From: an uncultured Bacteroidales bacterium
Lineage (GTDB): Bacteria > Bacteroidota > Bacteroidia > Bacteroidales > Paludibacteraceae
Assembly: GCA_902766045.1 (NCBI GenBank)
Contig: CACXCA010000001.1
Location: forward strand, 1 to 56,289
Direction of reading: 5' to 3'
DNA length: 56,289 nt
Each line of letters begins with the position of its first letter. Position 1 is the first letter of the stretch. Both the position numbers and the translations under genes were made by a program. The notes under the pieces are model-generated. The model was not told the DNA's origin. It did not search any database and saw only the letters and a program-made list of their open reading frames with translations. Below are positions 1 through 6,839 of the stretch, in pieces.

Positions 1-1
1 A

Positions 2-1450
2 GGCAAAACTGACGAAGAGATTCAAAAGAAGTTGGATCAACTTTGGAATCACTATTTCAAAGGTAACGACAACCAAAAAGTATATTATGACCAAGGTAGC
101 GAAGCCTACATCCTTGACACAGGTAACAATGATGTTCGTTCTGAAGGTATGTCATACGGTATGATGATTTGTGTGCAGACTAACCACAAAACAGAGTTCG
201 ACAAGCTTTGGAAATGGGCTAAAAACCACATGTTACACAAAGGTGGTGATTGGGATGGTTACTTCGCATGGAAACGTAACACGAGTGGTTCTGGTGGCGA
301 TGATAACTGCGCACCTGATGGTGAAATGTATTTCATGATGTCATTACTTTTTGCTGCAAACCGTTGGAACGACGCTTCTTATATGGAAGATGCACAATAC
401 ATCTTAAAGAGAATGTGGGACAATAGCAATCATCAATTGTTCAACACCTCCAGAAACGTCATTACTTTCCAACCAACATACGGAAACAAGGACTTCTCCG
501 ATCCTTCTTATGATTTGCCAGCATTCGTAGATTTGTTCGCTCGTTGGTCAACCACCAACCAAAGCAGATGGAAGACTGCTGCAAGTGCAACTCGTGATCA
601 CTTATACGTATCTTCCAATTCAAAATCTGGATTGTTCACCGACTACAACAATTTTGATGGATCACCTAAGCAAACAGATTTCAATGGTGATTCTCATAGA
701 TATATGTACGATGCTATGCGCTGCGCAGCAAACTTTGGTATGGACTATTACTTATTCGGTGTTGACAAGGAGAGACAAACAACAATGGCTAAAAGACTTA
801 TCGATCACTTCGAAAATGATGGTTACAGACATGGCCGTTTCTCCTGGGATGGTACACCATATGGAAATGATGGTTACACACTTGGTGAAAGTGGTGCTAA
901 CGCAGTGGCTTGCTACGCATTGGTTAACGAGCCATCATACGAAAATAAGATTAAGAACAACTTGAAGAAAGCTTGGGATGGCAACTTGATGACAGGTCAA
1001 TGGCGCTACTACGATGGTTTGGTTCACTACTTGTCAATGCTTCACTTGTGCGGAAGCTTCAAGATCTGGAAGCCAAAACCTACCATAGAAACTAAAGAAG
1101 TAACAGATAACGAATACAATGGCAAAACTTATACCGAAGAGACCACATTCGATTCATTCGAAAACTGTAAGCTCTATAGAGTAACCATCAAGCCATCAAA
1201 TTCTGTTAACGTGGATGATATTGAAAGCTCTAACGCAGTTGTCCTAGTACCAAACCCTGCTGAAAACTACTTCACAGTGAAGAGTGCTAAGGAAATCACC
1301 TCTATTGAGATGTTCAACATCACTGGTCAAAAGGTATTAAACCAAGATAACGACAGCACAGTTGAAATCAATCTTCCTGCTGGTTCATACATCGTGAAGA
1401 TTACAACTGCCGATGGTAATGTTTCTGTACAACGATTGATCGTTAAATAA
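2..1450 (+). CDS. Glycoside hydrolase family 8 enzyme with T9SS sorting tail (5' end outside window)
   Basis: Secreted GH8 glycanase (endoglucanase or xylanase type; substrate not decidable from sequence). The frame is open to the left edge, so the signal peptide and N-terminus are missing. The block DVRSEGMSYGM (bases 131-163) carries the Glu expected to act as GH8 general acid, followed by WDGYFAWKR and APDGEMYFMMSL, which are typical of the inverting alpha6/alpha6 barrel. A linker follows, then a roughly 70-residue C-terminal domain (VPNPAENYF, GQKVLN, AGSYIVKI) that reads as a type IX secretion sorting domain. The protein is therefore probably exported and surface-attached or released. 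A strong terminator follows, so it ends its transcription unit. Family call is confident; specificity is inference. Confidence 0.9.
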   Translation, partial: GKTDEEIQKKLDQLWNHYFKGNDNQKVYYDQGSEAYILDTGNNDVRSEGMSYGMMICVQTNHKTEFDKLWKWAKNHMLHKGGDWDGYFAWKRNTSGSGGDDNCAPDGEMYFMMSLLFAANRWNDASYMEDAQYILKRMWDNSNHQLFNTSRNVITFQPTYGNKDFSDPSYDLPAFVDLFARWSTTNQSRWKTAASATRDHLYVSSNSKSGLFTDYNNFDGSPKQTDFNGDSHRYMYDAMRCAANFGMDYYLFGVDKERQTTMAKRLIDHFENDGYRHGRFSWDGTPYGNDGYTLGESGANAVACYALVNEPSYENKIKNNLKKAWDGNLMTGQWRYYDGLVHYLSMLHLCGSFKIWKPKPTIETKEVTDNEYNGKTYTEETTFDSFENCKLYRVTIKPSNSVNVDDIESSNAVVLVPNPAENYFTVKSAKEITSIEMFNITGQKVLNQDNDSTVEINLPAGSYIVKITTADGNVSVQRLIVK

Positions 1451-1482
1451 GACAAAAAACGTACTTTGTTACGTCTCATTAT

Positions 1483-1516
1483 AAAAGGGAAAGTTCATCA
1501 GAGCTTTCCCTTTTTT
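1483..1516 (+). terminator. Intrinsic terminator after the GH8 gene
   Basis: A 14-bp stem (one G-T pair), with arms 1483-1496 and 1501-1514 around an ATCA loop, runs into a T tract. Confidence 0.85.
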
Positions 1517-1518
1517 CT

Positions 1519-1526
1519 TACCTTTG
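1519..1526 (+). promoter_or_regulatory. Bacteroidota -7 box for the DUF5131 gene
   Basis: TACCTTTG matches the TAnnTTTG box and lies 28 nt before the ATG at 1555, directly after the preceding terminator. Confidence 0.6.
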
Positions 1527-1554
1527 CAGAAATATCAGTTCTTCTTTTGTTTCT

Positions 1555-2343
1555 ATGAGTGATTCGTGGAGCACATACGCAGATTGGAATCCATGGCATG
1601 GCTGTACAAAAATCAGTACAGGCTGCAAATTCTGTTATGTATATCGTCAGGATGAGATGTATGGCTGTGAAATAGGAAGCAACATAGCTCGTAAAACAGC
1701 CGCCTTCGATTTCCCTATTAAACGCAAACGCGACAAATCCTACAAACTACCTTCTGGGAAGGTGGTCTTCACTTGCTTCACATCTGATTTCTTTCTAAAA
1801 GATGCTGATGAATGGCGTCCTGAGTGCTGGAAAATGATGCGAGAACGAAGCGATTGTATGTTCTACTTCTTCACAAAACGAATCGACCGTTTTGCTGAAT
1901 GTATTCCCGACGACTGGGGGGATGGCTACGACAATGTCCTGATAGGTTGCACCGTTGAAAACCAATCAATGGCAGACTATCGGCTACCCATCTTCCTCTC
2001 ATCACCTATCAAACATAAAATTATCACCGTAGCCCCTTTACTTGAACAAATCAATATCCTACCCTACCTCAATGCTTCAATAGAGGAGGTATCAGTCGGT
2101 GGAGAATCTGGAGTCAACGCTCGTCCCTGTCATTACGAATGGGTACTGGATCTTCGAAATCAATGCATAGAAAAAAACGTGGCATTCCGGTTTCACCAAA
2201 CAGGGGCCTATTTCGTAAAAGATGGTCACACCTACCGAATCCATCGGAAGTATCAATTAAGCCAAGCCAACAAAGCGAATATTGATTATGCTATAAATGA
2301 TTATTTCGCCCCAGAGAACGCTGATACTAAGGGGTGGGACTGA
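1555..2343 (+). CDS. DUF5131 / phage Gp37-Gp68 family protein, radical-SAM-like
   Basis: Protein of 262 aa. Near the N-terminus, NPWHGCTKISTGCKFCY gives a Cys-x6-Cys-x2-Cys cluster signature in the position that defines the Gp37/Gp68 (DUF5131) family, which resembles radical SAM proteins. The conserved later segment VSVGGESGVNARP is also typical. The biochemical role is not established to my knowledge; members occur in phages and bacterial accessory regions. It has its own promoter box and no operon partner. The stop falls at 2343, 40 bp before a palindromic repeat. A 4Fe-4S cluster and SAM use are inferred from the cysteine pattern only. Confidence 0.8.
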   Translation: MSDSWSTYADWNPWHGCTKISTGCKFCYVYRQDEMYGCEIGSNIARKTAAFDFPIKRKRDKSYKLPSGKVVFTCFTSDFFLKDADEWRPECWKMMRERSDCMFYFFTKRIDRFAECIPDDWGDGYDNVLIGCTVENQSMADYRLPIFLSSPIKHKIITVAPLLEQINILPYLNASIEEVSVGGESGVNARPCHYEWVLDLRNQCIEKNVAFRFHQTGAYFVKDGHTYRIHRKYQLSQANKANIDYAINDYFAPENADTKGWD

Positions 2344-2383
2344 TATCTCTATCGATAATTTCTGTATGTATGTCGGTCTCACC

Positions 2384-2411
2384 GTAGAGACGCAATGCAT
2401 TGCGTCTCTAC
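2384..2411. repeat. 28-bp REP-like palindrome (ATGCAT core subtype)
   Basis: Perfect inverted repeat with 11-nt arms GTAGAGACGCA / TGCGTCTCTAC and an AT-rich centre. Same arms as the copies near 5721, 27553, 27967, 28184, 31876 and 34649, but a different core. Probably mobilised in trans by the RAYT transposase at 28301-28903. Confidence 0.85.
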
Positions 2412-2462
2412 AAATTTTACGTCTCTTCTATGTTGTAACCCAAGAAAAAATTCCACGGAATG

Positions 2463-2480
2463 AATTTATAGACCCCACCT
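2463..2480. repeat. Short dispersed motif, copy 1
   Basis: AATTTATAGACCCCACCT. Related copies lie at 2656-2675, 5837-5855 and 15735-15754, all intergenic. No function known. Confidence 0.5.
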
Positions 2481-2512
2481 AAATTTTTTATCGAAACATA
2501 AAGATAAAATTG

Positions 2513-2520
2513 TAGCTTTG
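2513..2520 (+). promoter_or_regulatory. Candidate -7 box upstream of the CotH1 gene
   Basis: TAGCTTTG fits TAnnTTTG and is followed by CA as in other boxes here. It lies about 165 nt before the chosen CotH start, implying a long 5' leader if used. Confidence 0.4.
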
Positions 2521-2655
2521 CAGATATTTAAATCATTGGTTGATGAAATTTTCGGTGATTTTGAATTGTTTTGGTGTGTTGTTGATTGTCAAACGGACCT
2601 GCCACAATGAAAATGGACGCGGCACGCCACGCCCCTACAGATTCAAAACGCCACG

Positions 2656-2675
2656 AATTTTATAGACCCACCTTA
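2656..2675. repeat. Short dispersed motif, copy 2
   Basis: AATTTTATAGACCCACCTTA, a one-base-longer variant of the 2463 copy, 12 nt before the CotH1 start codon. Confidence 0.45.
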
Positions 2676-2686
2676 TCTTGGACAAC

Positions 2687-5677
2687 ATGAAAAAAATTGT
2701 ACTATTTCAACTATTGCTATTGCTGTTGTGCGTCTCAGAGGGAAAAGCTGAAATTCACATCACAGAAATCATGACAAGCAACGTCGCTACAATTGTCAGT
2801 GATAAATACAACTACGACGGTTATGTCGAATTCTACAACGACGGGGAGACTATTGATTTGAAGGGCTGGACTGTGACCAATATAAAAGAGGGTAAAACGG
2901 ATTGGAGCGTGGTGCTGGACTCTTCCCATGTCTTGTCCAACGGCTACTCCTTATTGTTCTTTGGAAATGAGGAATCGAGCAGTAACACGGCAATGCGCGT
3001 TCATCATACTTATGCTGGTAGCGTTCCCAAAAAACTATCCACGGAGGAGGGCATGATCCTATTCTCAAAAGGGGATAATAGTGTCGTGCTATCTTACCCT
3101 AAGCAATATCCGCATATCGCCTATTGCGAGGATGGATTTATGATTCCATCACCGGGTGTTGCTAATGATGGATTGACAACCGACATTGTTAATCGTGTGC
3201 CCTCTCCTACATTCAAAACCAACCAACCGGGGCTGTATGAGAGTGCCTTGACCGTCGAACTGGATTGTGAAGTGGATGATGCACAAATCTATTATACCTT
3301 GAATGGCGATATACCTACTCCTGCGAACGGTACAAGATATGAGGGTGCTATCTCGATTGAGCAGACTACCGTTGTACGTGCAAGAGCATACCGAGAGGGT
3401 ATGCTGTTCAGTGAGATCCTTACGGGTAGTTTCATTCTCCCCGATAAGTTTTATGAGGCTTGCAAGAGTGTGGGCACTCGTCTCCCAGTCGTTTCTCTCT
3501 CTGGCAATAACGAGGATATCTTTGGCGATAGCCTTGGTCTGTATGTGGAGGGAAGCAATGGAATCGTAGCTGGATGCTATGATTTCCCTGCCAACTACAA
3601 TCGTGAATGGATGCGCTCGGCTAATTTTGAATATATCCTAGATGGGAATGTGGTGGATAACCAGGAGGTTGAAATTGGCGTCTATGGTGGTTGTACAAGA
3701 ATACATGTGGCAAAAAGTTTGAAAATCAAGGCGAATAAACGTTCGGGAAAGGCTAAAATGCAGTATGATAATTTCTTCCCTGCGCGTGATTACAAGAAAT
3801 ACAAGAGTCTTGCCTTGCGTAACGGTGGTAATGGCTATTCATACGTTCAGCCTCGTTGGCGAGATATGTTCATCCAAAGTCTTGGCGATAGGATGAACCT
3901 CGACAGACAGATGGCACAACCGGTGGCCTTCTATCTGAATGGTATTTTCTATGGCATGATGATTTTGACGGAACGAACCAACGAGGATTACGTCTATCAT
4001 AACTACGGACTTGACGAGGATGAAATCGATTTCTTGGGTGTTGGCTATTCCTGCGAGGCAGGCACGAAAGAGGCCTACAATGTGATGATTGACTATGTCA
4101 GCAAGAGTTATACAAACGATGATTTTTATGATCGGTTGGCGACGATGATGGATATTGACGAATACATCGATTATCAGATTTTGGAACAATACGTTGGTAA
4201 TACCGATTGGGTCTCTAACAACATCAAACTATGGCGGAAGCATGATGGTGGTAAATTCCGTTGGATTCTGTATGATACTGACTTCGGACTCTCCAAAGCA
4301 ACCTCGGTGGATAAGGACATGATTAAGTTTGCCACAGAAGAGAAGGGGGTTGAGGCGATGTGGGTGTTGCTCAGGTCATGTCTCAGAAATGAAGACTTCC
4401 GTTGGCAGTTTCTGGATCAATATTTGGATAGAATTGAAACAGAATTTACGGATGAGCGAATCGACACGAAGCTGGACTCTATCTGGGACTTGACGAGACT
4501 TGATATGTGTGCGACGATTAAGAACTCGGCCTTCTTGGATGCTCCAGGCAACCCGACAGCCTTTGACGAGACGGTTGAAAATATGCGTACCTTTGCCAAG
4601 GAACGAAAAGCGTACGTCATTGATCAGTTGAAGGAAAGGTTCGGCTTGGAAGACGATACAGTTATTGTAAAGATAAGACCTGTGTTCCCGAATGATGAGG
4701 CACCCAATTTTTCTTTCCTCTTGAATAAAAGAAAAGTTAACTCTTTGAAATACAATACATGGAGATATTCAGGGGAGCGTATCAAGGTGGAACCGATCGT
4801 TCCTGCAGGATATAAGATACATCGGTGGGCAGTCAATGATACGGTAGTTCGGACCGACAATAATAACAAGTACCTCGGTAGCACGCTCACCACCTACGCA
4901 AAGGAGAAGGAACTGAAGGTGTCGATCTATTTTGAATACGATCCAGATTATATACTTCCGACGGATCTTCATTTGAACGAGGTTTGTGCCTCTAATACAA
5001 TAATTGCCGATGAAAAGGCTGACTTCCCAGATTGGATTGAGTTATACAACGGAGGAGATACGGATGTTGATTTGGCGGGAATGATTGTCGAGAACGTTAC
5101 AAAGGCAGTGAAGTGTACCATACCAAAAGGATTTGACGAGACAGTGGTACCTGCCCATGGCTACACTCTCCTTTGGGCAGACAAGGAGCCAGAGAAGGGA
5201 CCATTGCATCTGAATTTCAAACTAGGGGTAACCGCATCAGAAACCATCACATTAACAGCCCCATATAGGGACAGTGAGACACTCTTGAGTTCGATAGTTT
5301 ACGAGACCCATGCTACGGATGATTCATACGGACGAGTGTCTGATGGTGTTTCCGAGTTTACTATCTTTGAAAAGTGTGTTGATTCAGAAGGAAAGGAGTA
5401 TCTCACATCCACTCCGCTTGCGTCGAATGGTAGCATTCTGTGCGAGTCTGTTGCCGTAGAGACTCCTTTGTCCGAGTCGGGTATTCAGTTATATGTATCT
5501 AATGGAGCGATTGTCTTGCAGCAGGTAGTGAAAGGAAGTGAGGTGGAGGTCTATTCCACGATAGGCACTCTAGTAGCCAAGCAGACGGCAGTTTCAGAGA
5601 GTGTGGTCATCCCGCTTTCTGTCTCAGGGGTTTATATTGTCAGGGTTGGAGAGAAGTGTTGGAAGGTTATTGTTTGA
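2687..5677 (+). CDS. CotH-kinase-like secreted protein with two lamin-tail domains and T9SS tail (CotH1)
   Basis: Protein of about 996 aa. I chose the ATG at 2687, which gives a classical signal peptide (charged MKK, a Leu-rich core, cleavage near GKA), over the upstream TTG. Order of parts: signal peptide; lamin-tail domain (ITEIMTSN...VEFYNDG); chitobiase C-terminal-like beta domain (residues about 170-250, IYYTLNGDIPTP); CotH-like kinase domain (about 265-640) with SLKIKANK, FYGMMILTERTNED and the acidic WILYDTDFGLS motif; second lamin-tail domain (HLNEVCASN...DWIELYNGG); C-terminal T9SS-like tail ending YIVRVGEKCWKVIV. CotH proteins phosphorylate partner proteins in spores and are components of some cellulosomes. 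Here a surface or fibre-associated role is inferred. It stands alone between REP palindromes at 2384 and 5721. Confidence 0.85.
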   Translation: MKKIVLFQLLLLLLCVSEGKAEIHITEIMTSNVATIVSDKYNYDGYVEFYNDGETIDLKGWTVTNIKEGKTDWSVVLDSSHVLSNGYSLLFFGNEESSSNTAMRVHHTYAGSVPKKLSTEEGMILFSKGDNSVVLSYPKQYPHIAYCEDGFMIPSPGVANDGLTTDIVNRVPSPTFKTNQPGLYESALTVELDCEVDDAQIYYTLNGDIPTPANGTRYEGAISIEQTTVVRARAYREGMLFSEILTGSFILPDKFYEACKSVGTRLPVVSLSGNNEDIFGDSLGLYVEGSNGIVAGCYDFPANYNREWMRSANFEYILDGNVVDNQEVEIGVYGGCTRIHVAKSLKIKANKRSGKAKMQYDNFFPARDYKKYKSLALRNGGNGYSYVQPRWRDMFIQSLGDRMNLDRQMAQPVAFYLNGIFYGMMILTERTNEDYVYHNYGLDEDEIDFLGVGYSCEAGTKEAYNVMIDYVSKSYTNDDFYDRLATMMDIDEYIDYQILEQYVGNTDWVSNNIKLWRKHDGGKFRWILYDTDFGLSKATSVDKDMIKFATEEKGVEAMWVLLRSCLRNEDFRWQFLDQYLDRIETEFTDERIDTKLDSIWDLTRLDMCATIKNSAFLDAPGNPTAFDETVENMRTFAKERKAYVIDQLKERFGLEDDTVIVKIRPVFPNDEAPNFSFLLNKRKVNSLKYNTWRYSGERIKVEPIVPAGYKIHRWAVNDTVVRTDNNNKYLGSTLTTYAKEKELKVSIYFEYDPDYILPTDLHLNEVCASNTIIADEKADFPDWIELYNGGDTDVDLAGMIVENVTKAVKCTIPKGFDETVVPAHGYTLLWADKEPEKGPLHLNFKLGVTASETITLTAPYRDSETLLSSIVYETHATDDSYGRVSDGVSEFTIFEKCVDSEGKEYLTSTPLASNGSILCESVAVETPLSESGIQLYVSNGAIVLQQVVKGSEVEVYSTIGTLVAKQTAVSESVVIPLSVSGVYIVRVGEKCWKVIV

Positions 5678-5720
5678 TAAGCTATTAATGCGTATCTAAT
5701 TGATTTTTCAGGTGAACACT

Positions 5721-5748
5721 GTAGAGACGCAATGCATTGCGTCTCCAC
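5721..5748. repeat. 28-bp REP-like palindrome (ATGCAT core subtype), one mismatch
   Basis: Same arms and core as 2384-2411 except CTCCAC instead of CTCTAC at the right end. It lies 43 bp after the CotH1 stop and is followed to about 5820 by degenerate 'CACAATTCCACGTC'-like repeats. Confidence 0.8.
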
Positions 5749-5836
5749 AATTCCACGTCCCCACAATTCCATGTCTCCATAAATTTGTATCTCACCAAAT
5801 TCCACATCTCACCAAAATCAAAAATCCCCCGAAATT

Positions 5837-5855
5837 AATTTATAGAACCCACTTA
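5837..5855. repeat. Short dispersed motif, copy 3
   Basis: AATTTATAGAACCCACTTA, downstream of CotH1. Confidence 0.45.
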
Positions 5856-5901
5856 TAGGGCATCAAGGAAAGTTCCCCAATCTTTCCAGCTAAGGGTTAT
5901 T

Positions 5902-5970
5902 TCTAAAGTTTGGAATGGTGAAAATCTAAAGTTTAGGTGGGTAAAAATCTAAAGTTTTGTATGTATGTTG
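5902..5970. repeat. Three tandem 23-bp units with TCTAAAGTTT core
   Basis: The 10-mer TCTAAAGTTT begins at 5902, 5925 and 5948, an exact 23-bp period with variable spacers. The architecture (three regularly spaced boxes in an intergenic region) resembles the 33-bp arrays before the DUF4143 ATPases at 18045 and 30397, but no ATPase gene follows. The first credible promoter box lies about 100 bp further on. Confidence 0.7.
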
Positions 5971-6065
5971 TTGTTTTATAGATATTTATGATTATGTATT
6001 TCCTTCCTAAAAATGTGCCGTTTTTTTGTAAAAAATTGCATGTATTTTTCCTTGAAAATATTCCG

Positions 6066-6073
6066 TACTTTTG
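6066..6073 (+). promoter_or_regulatory. Candidate -7 box upstream of the VapBC pair
   Basis: TACTTTTG followed by CG, about 130 nt before the antitoxin ATG. Confidence 0.4.
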
Positions 6074-6158
6074 CGATATATGTCCTATTATAAAGATATA
6101 AAATACTCAGTATGTAAGGATTCCTTACTAACAGCCAATGATGTAAAGAAAATTTCAT

Positions 6159-6166
6159 TATCTTTG
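6159..6166 (+). promoter_or_regulatory. Second, closer -7 box for the VapBC pair
   Basis: TATCTTTG ends 39 nt before the ATG at 6206, the usual distance in this genome, so it is the better candidate of the two. Confidence 0.55.
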
Positions 6167-6205
6167 TCCCGAAGAATTTATTTGTTTAACTAAATGATTT
6201 AAATT

Positions 6206-6379
6206 ATGGAATCAATTAACAATGAAAAAAAAGCTATTGAAAAGAAAAATGGGAAAAAGGTCAGCAAGACATGGGAAGCTATATTAAAGCATAAAGGTGA
6301 AATCACATTCACCTATCCCAAATGGGTAACTTTATTAAATGAACTCAAACAAAGTAAAACAAATGAGATACCTGGTTGA
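6206..6379 (+). CDS. Small putative antitoxin of a VapBC-type module
   Basis: Small ORF of 57 aa, read directly from the sequence (MESINNEKKA...KTNEIPG). It is very Lys-rich, with a short TWEAILKHKGEITF segment. It overlaps the PIN-domain gene by 17 nt, the usual tight antitoxin-toxin arrangement, and is first in the pair. No DNA-binding domain is recognisable by eye, so the antitoxin call rests on size and position. Confidence 0.65.
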   Translation: MESINNEKKAIEKKNGKKVSKTWEAILKHKGEITFTYPKWVTLLNELKQSKTNEIPG

Positions 6380-6788
6380 TACTTGCACTTTTCTATTTTT
6401 AGCAAACGACCCTGATTTACTTGGACCTGACATACAATCTATCTTCGAAGATTATGACAATGAATTCTGCATCAGTATAGAAAGCATTAAAGAACTAATT
6501 ATTGCCTATAGATGCAAAGGTGTATCGTTTAAATCATGCAAATCAATTTCAGATATAATACACACGATTAAAAATGTATATTATTTTACAATTCTACCAT
6601 TAAAAGAGGAACAGATGCAAACATACGCTAACCTTTCCATCAATACAGCAGAAGACCATCGAGATCCAAGCGATCACATCATCATCGCTCATGCCATCTG
6701 CAATCGTATGCCCTTGATTTCTTGCGATCGTAAATTCCAGTTTTATACAAAGCAGGACTTGAATTTGATCCCATATCGAAGAAAATAA
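6363..6788 (+). CDS. PIN-domain ribonuclease toxin (VapC type)
   Basis: Protein of 141 aa from the ATG at 6363; the in-frame ATG at 6339 would add eight non-conserved residues and deepen the overlap. The PIN acidic residues are all visible: Asp6 (YLVDTCTF), Glu44 (SIKELII), Asp104 (DPSDHIIIAHA) and Asp122 (ISCDRKF). The family cleaves RNA, often tRNA, with Mg2+. The toxin is held in check by the overlapping upstream 57-aa protein. A hairpin at 6790 ends the unit. The module is intact, as all four catalytic acids are present. Confidence 0.88.
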   Translation: MRYLVDTCTFLFLANDPDLLGPDIQSIFEDYDNEFCISIESIKELIIAYRCKGVSFKSCKSISDIIHTIKNVYYFTILPLKEEQMQTYANLSINTAEDHRDPSDHIIIAHAICNRMPLISCDRKFQFYTKQDLNLIPYRRK

Positions 6789-6789
6789 T

Positions 6790-6814
6790 AGAGGTGGACA
6801 TTGCATCCACCTCT
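6790..6814. terminator. Hairpin between convergent genes
   Basis: A 9-bp perfect stem AGAGGTGGA / TCCACCTCT with a 7-nt loop sits directly after the toxin stop and 26 bp from the end of the convergent surface-protein gene. The T tract is weak on the plus strand. Confidence 0.55.
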
Positions 6815-6839
6815 ACATATATCATATTACCATATCATA

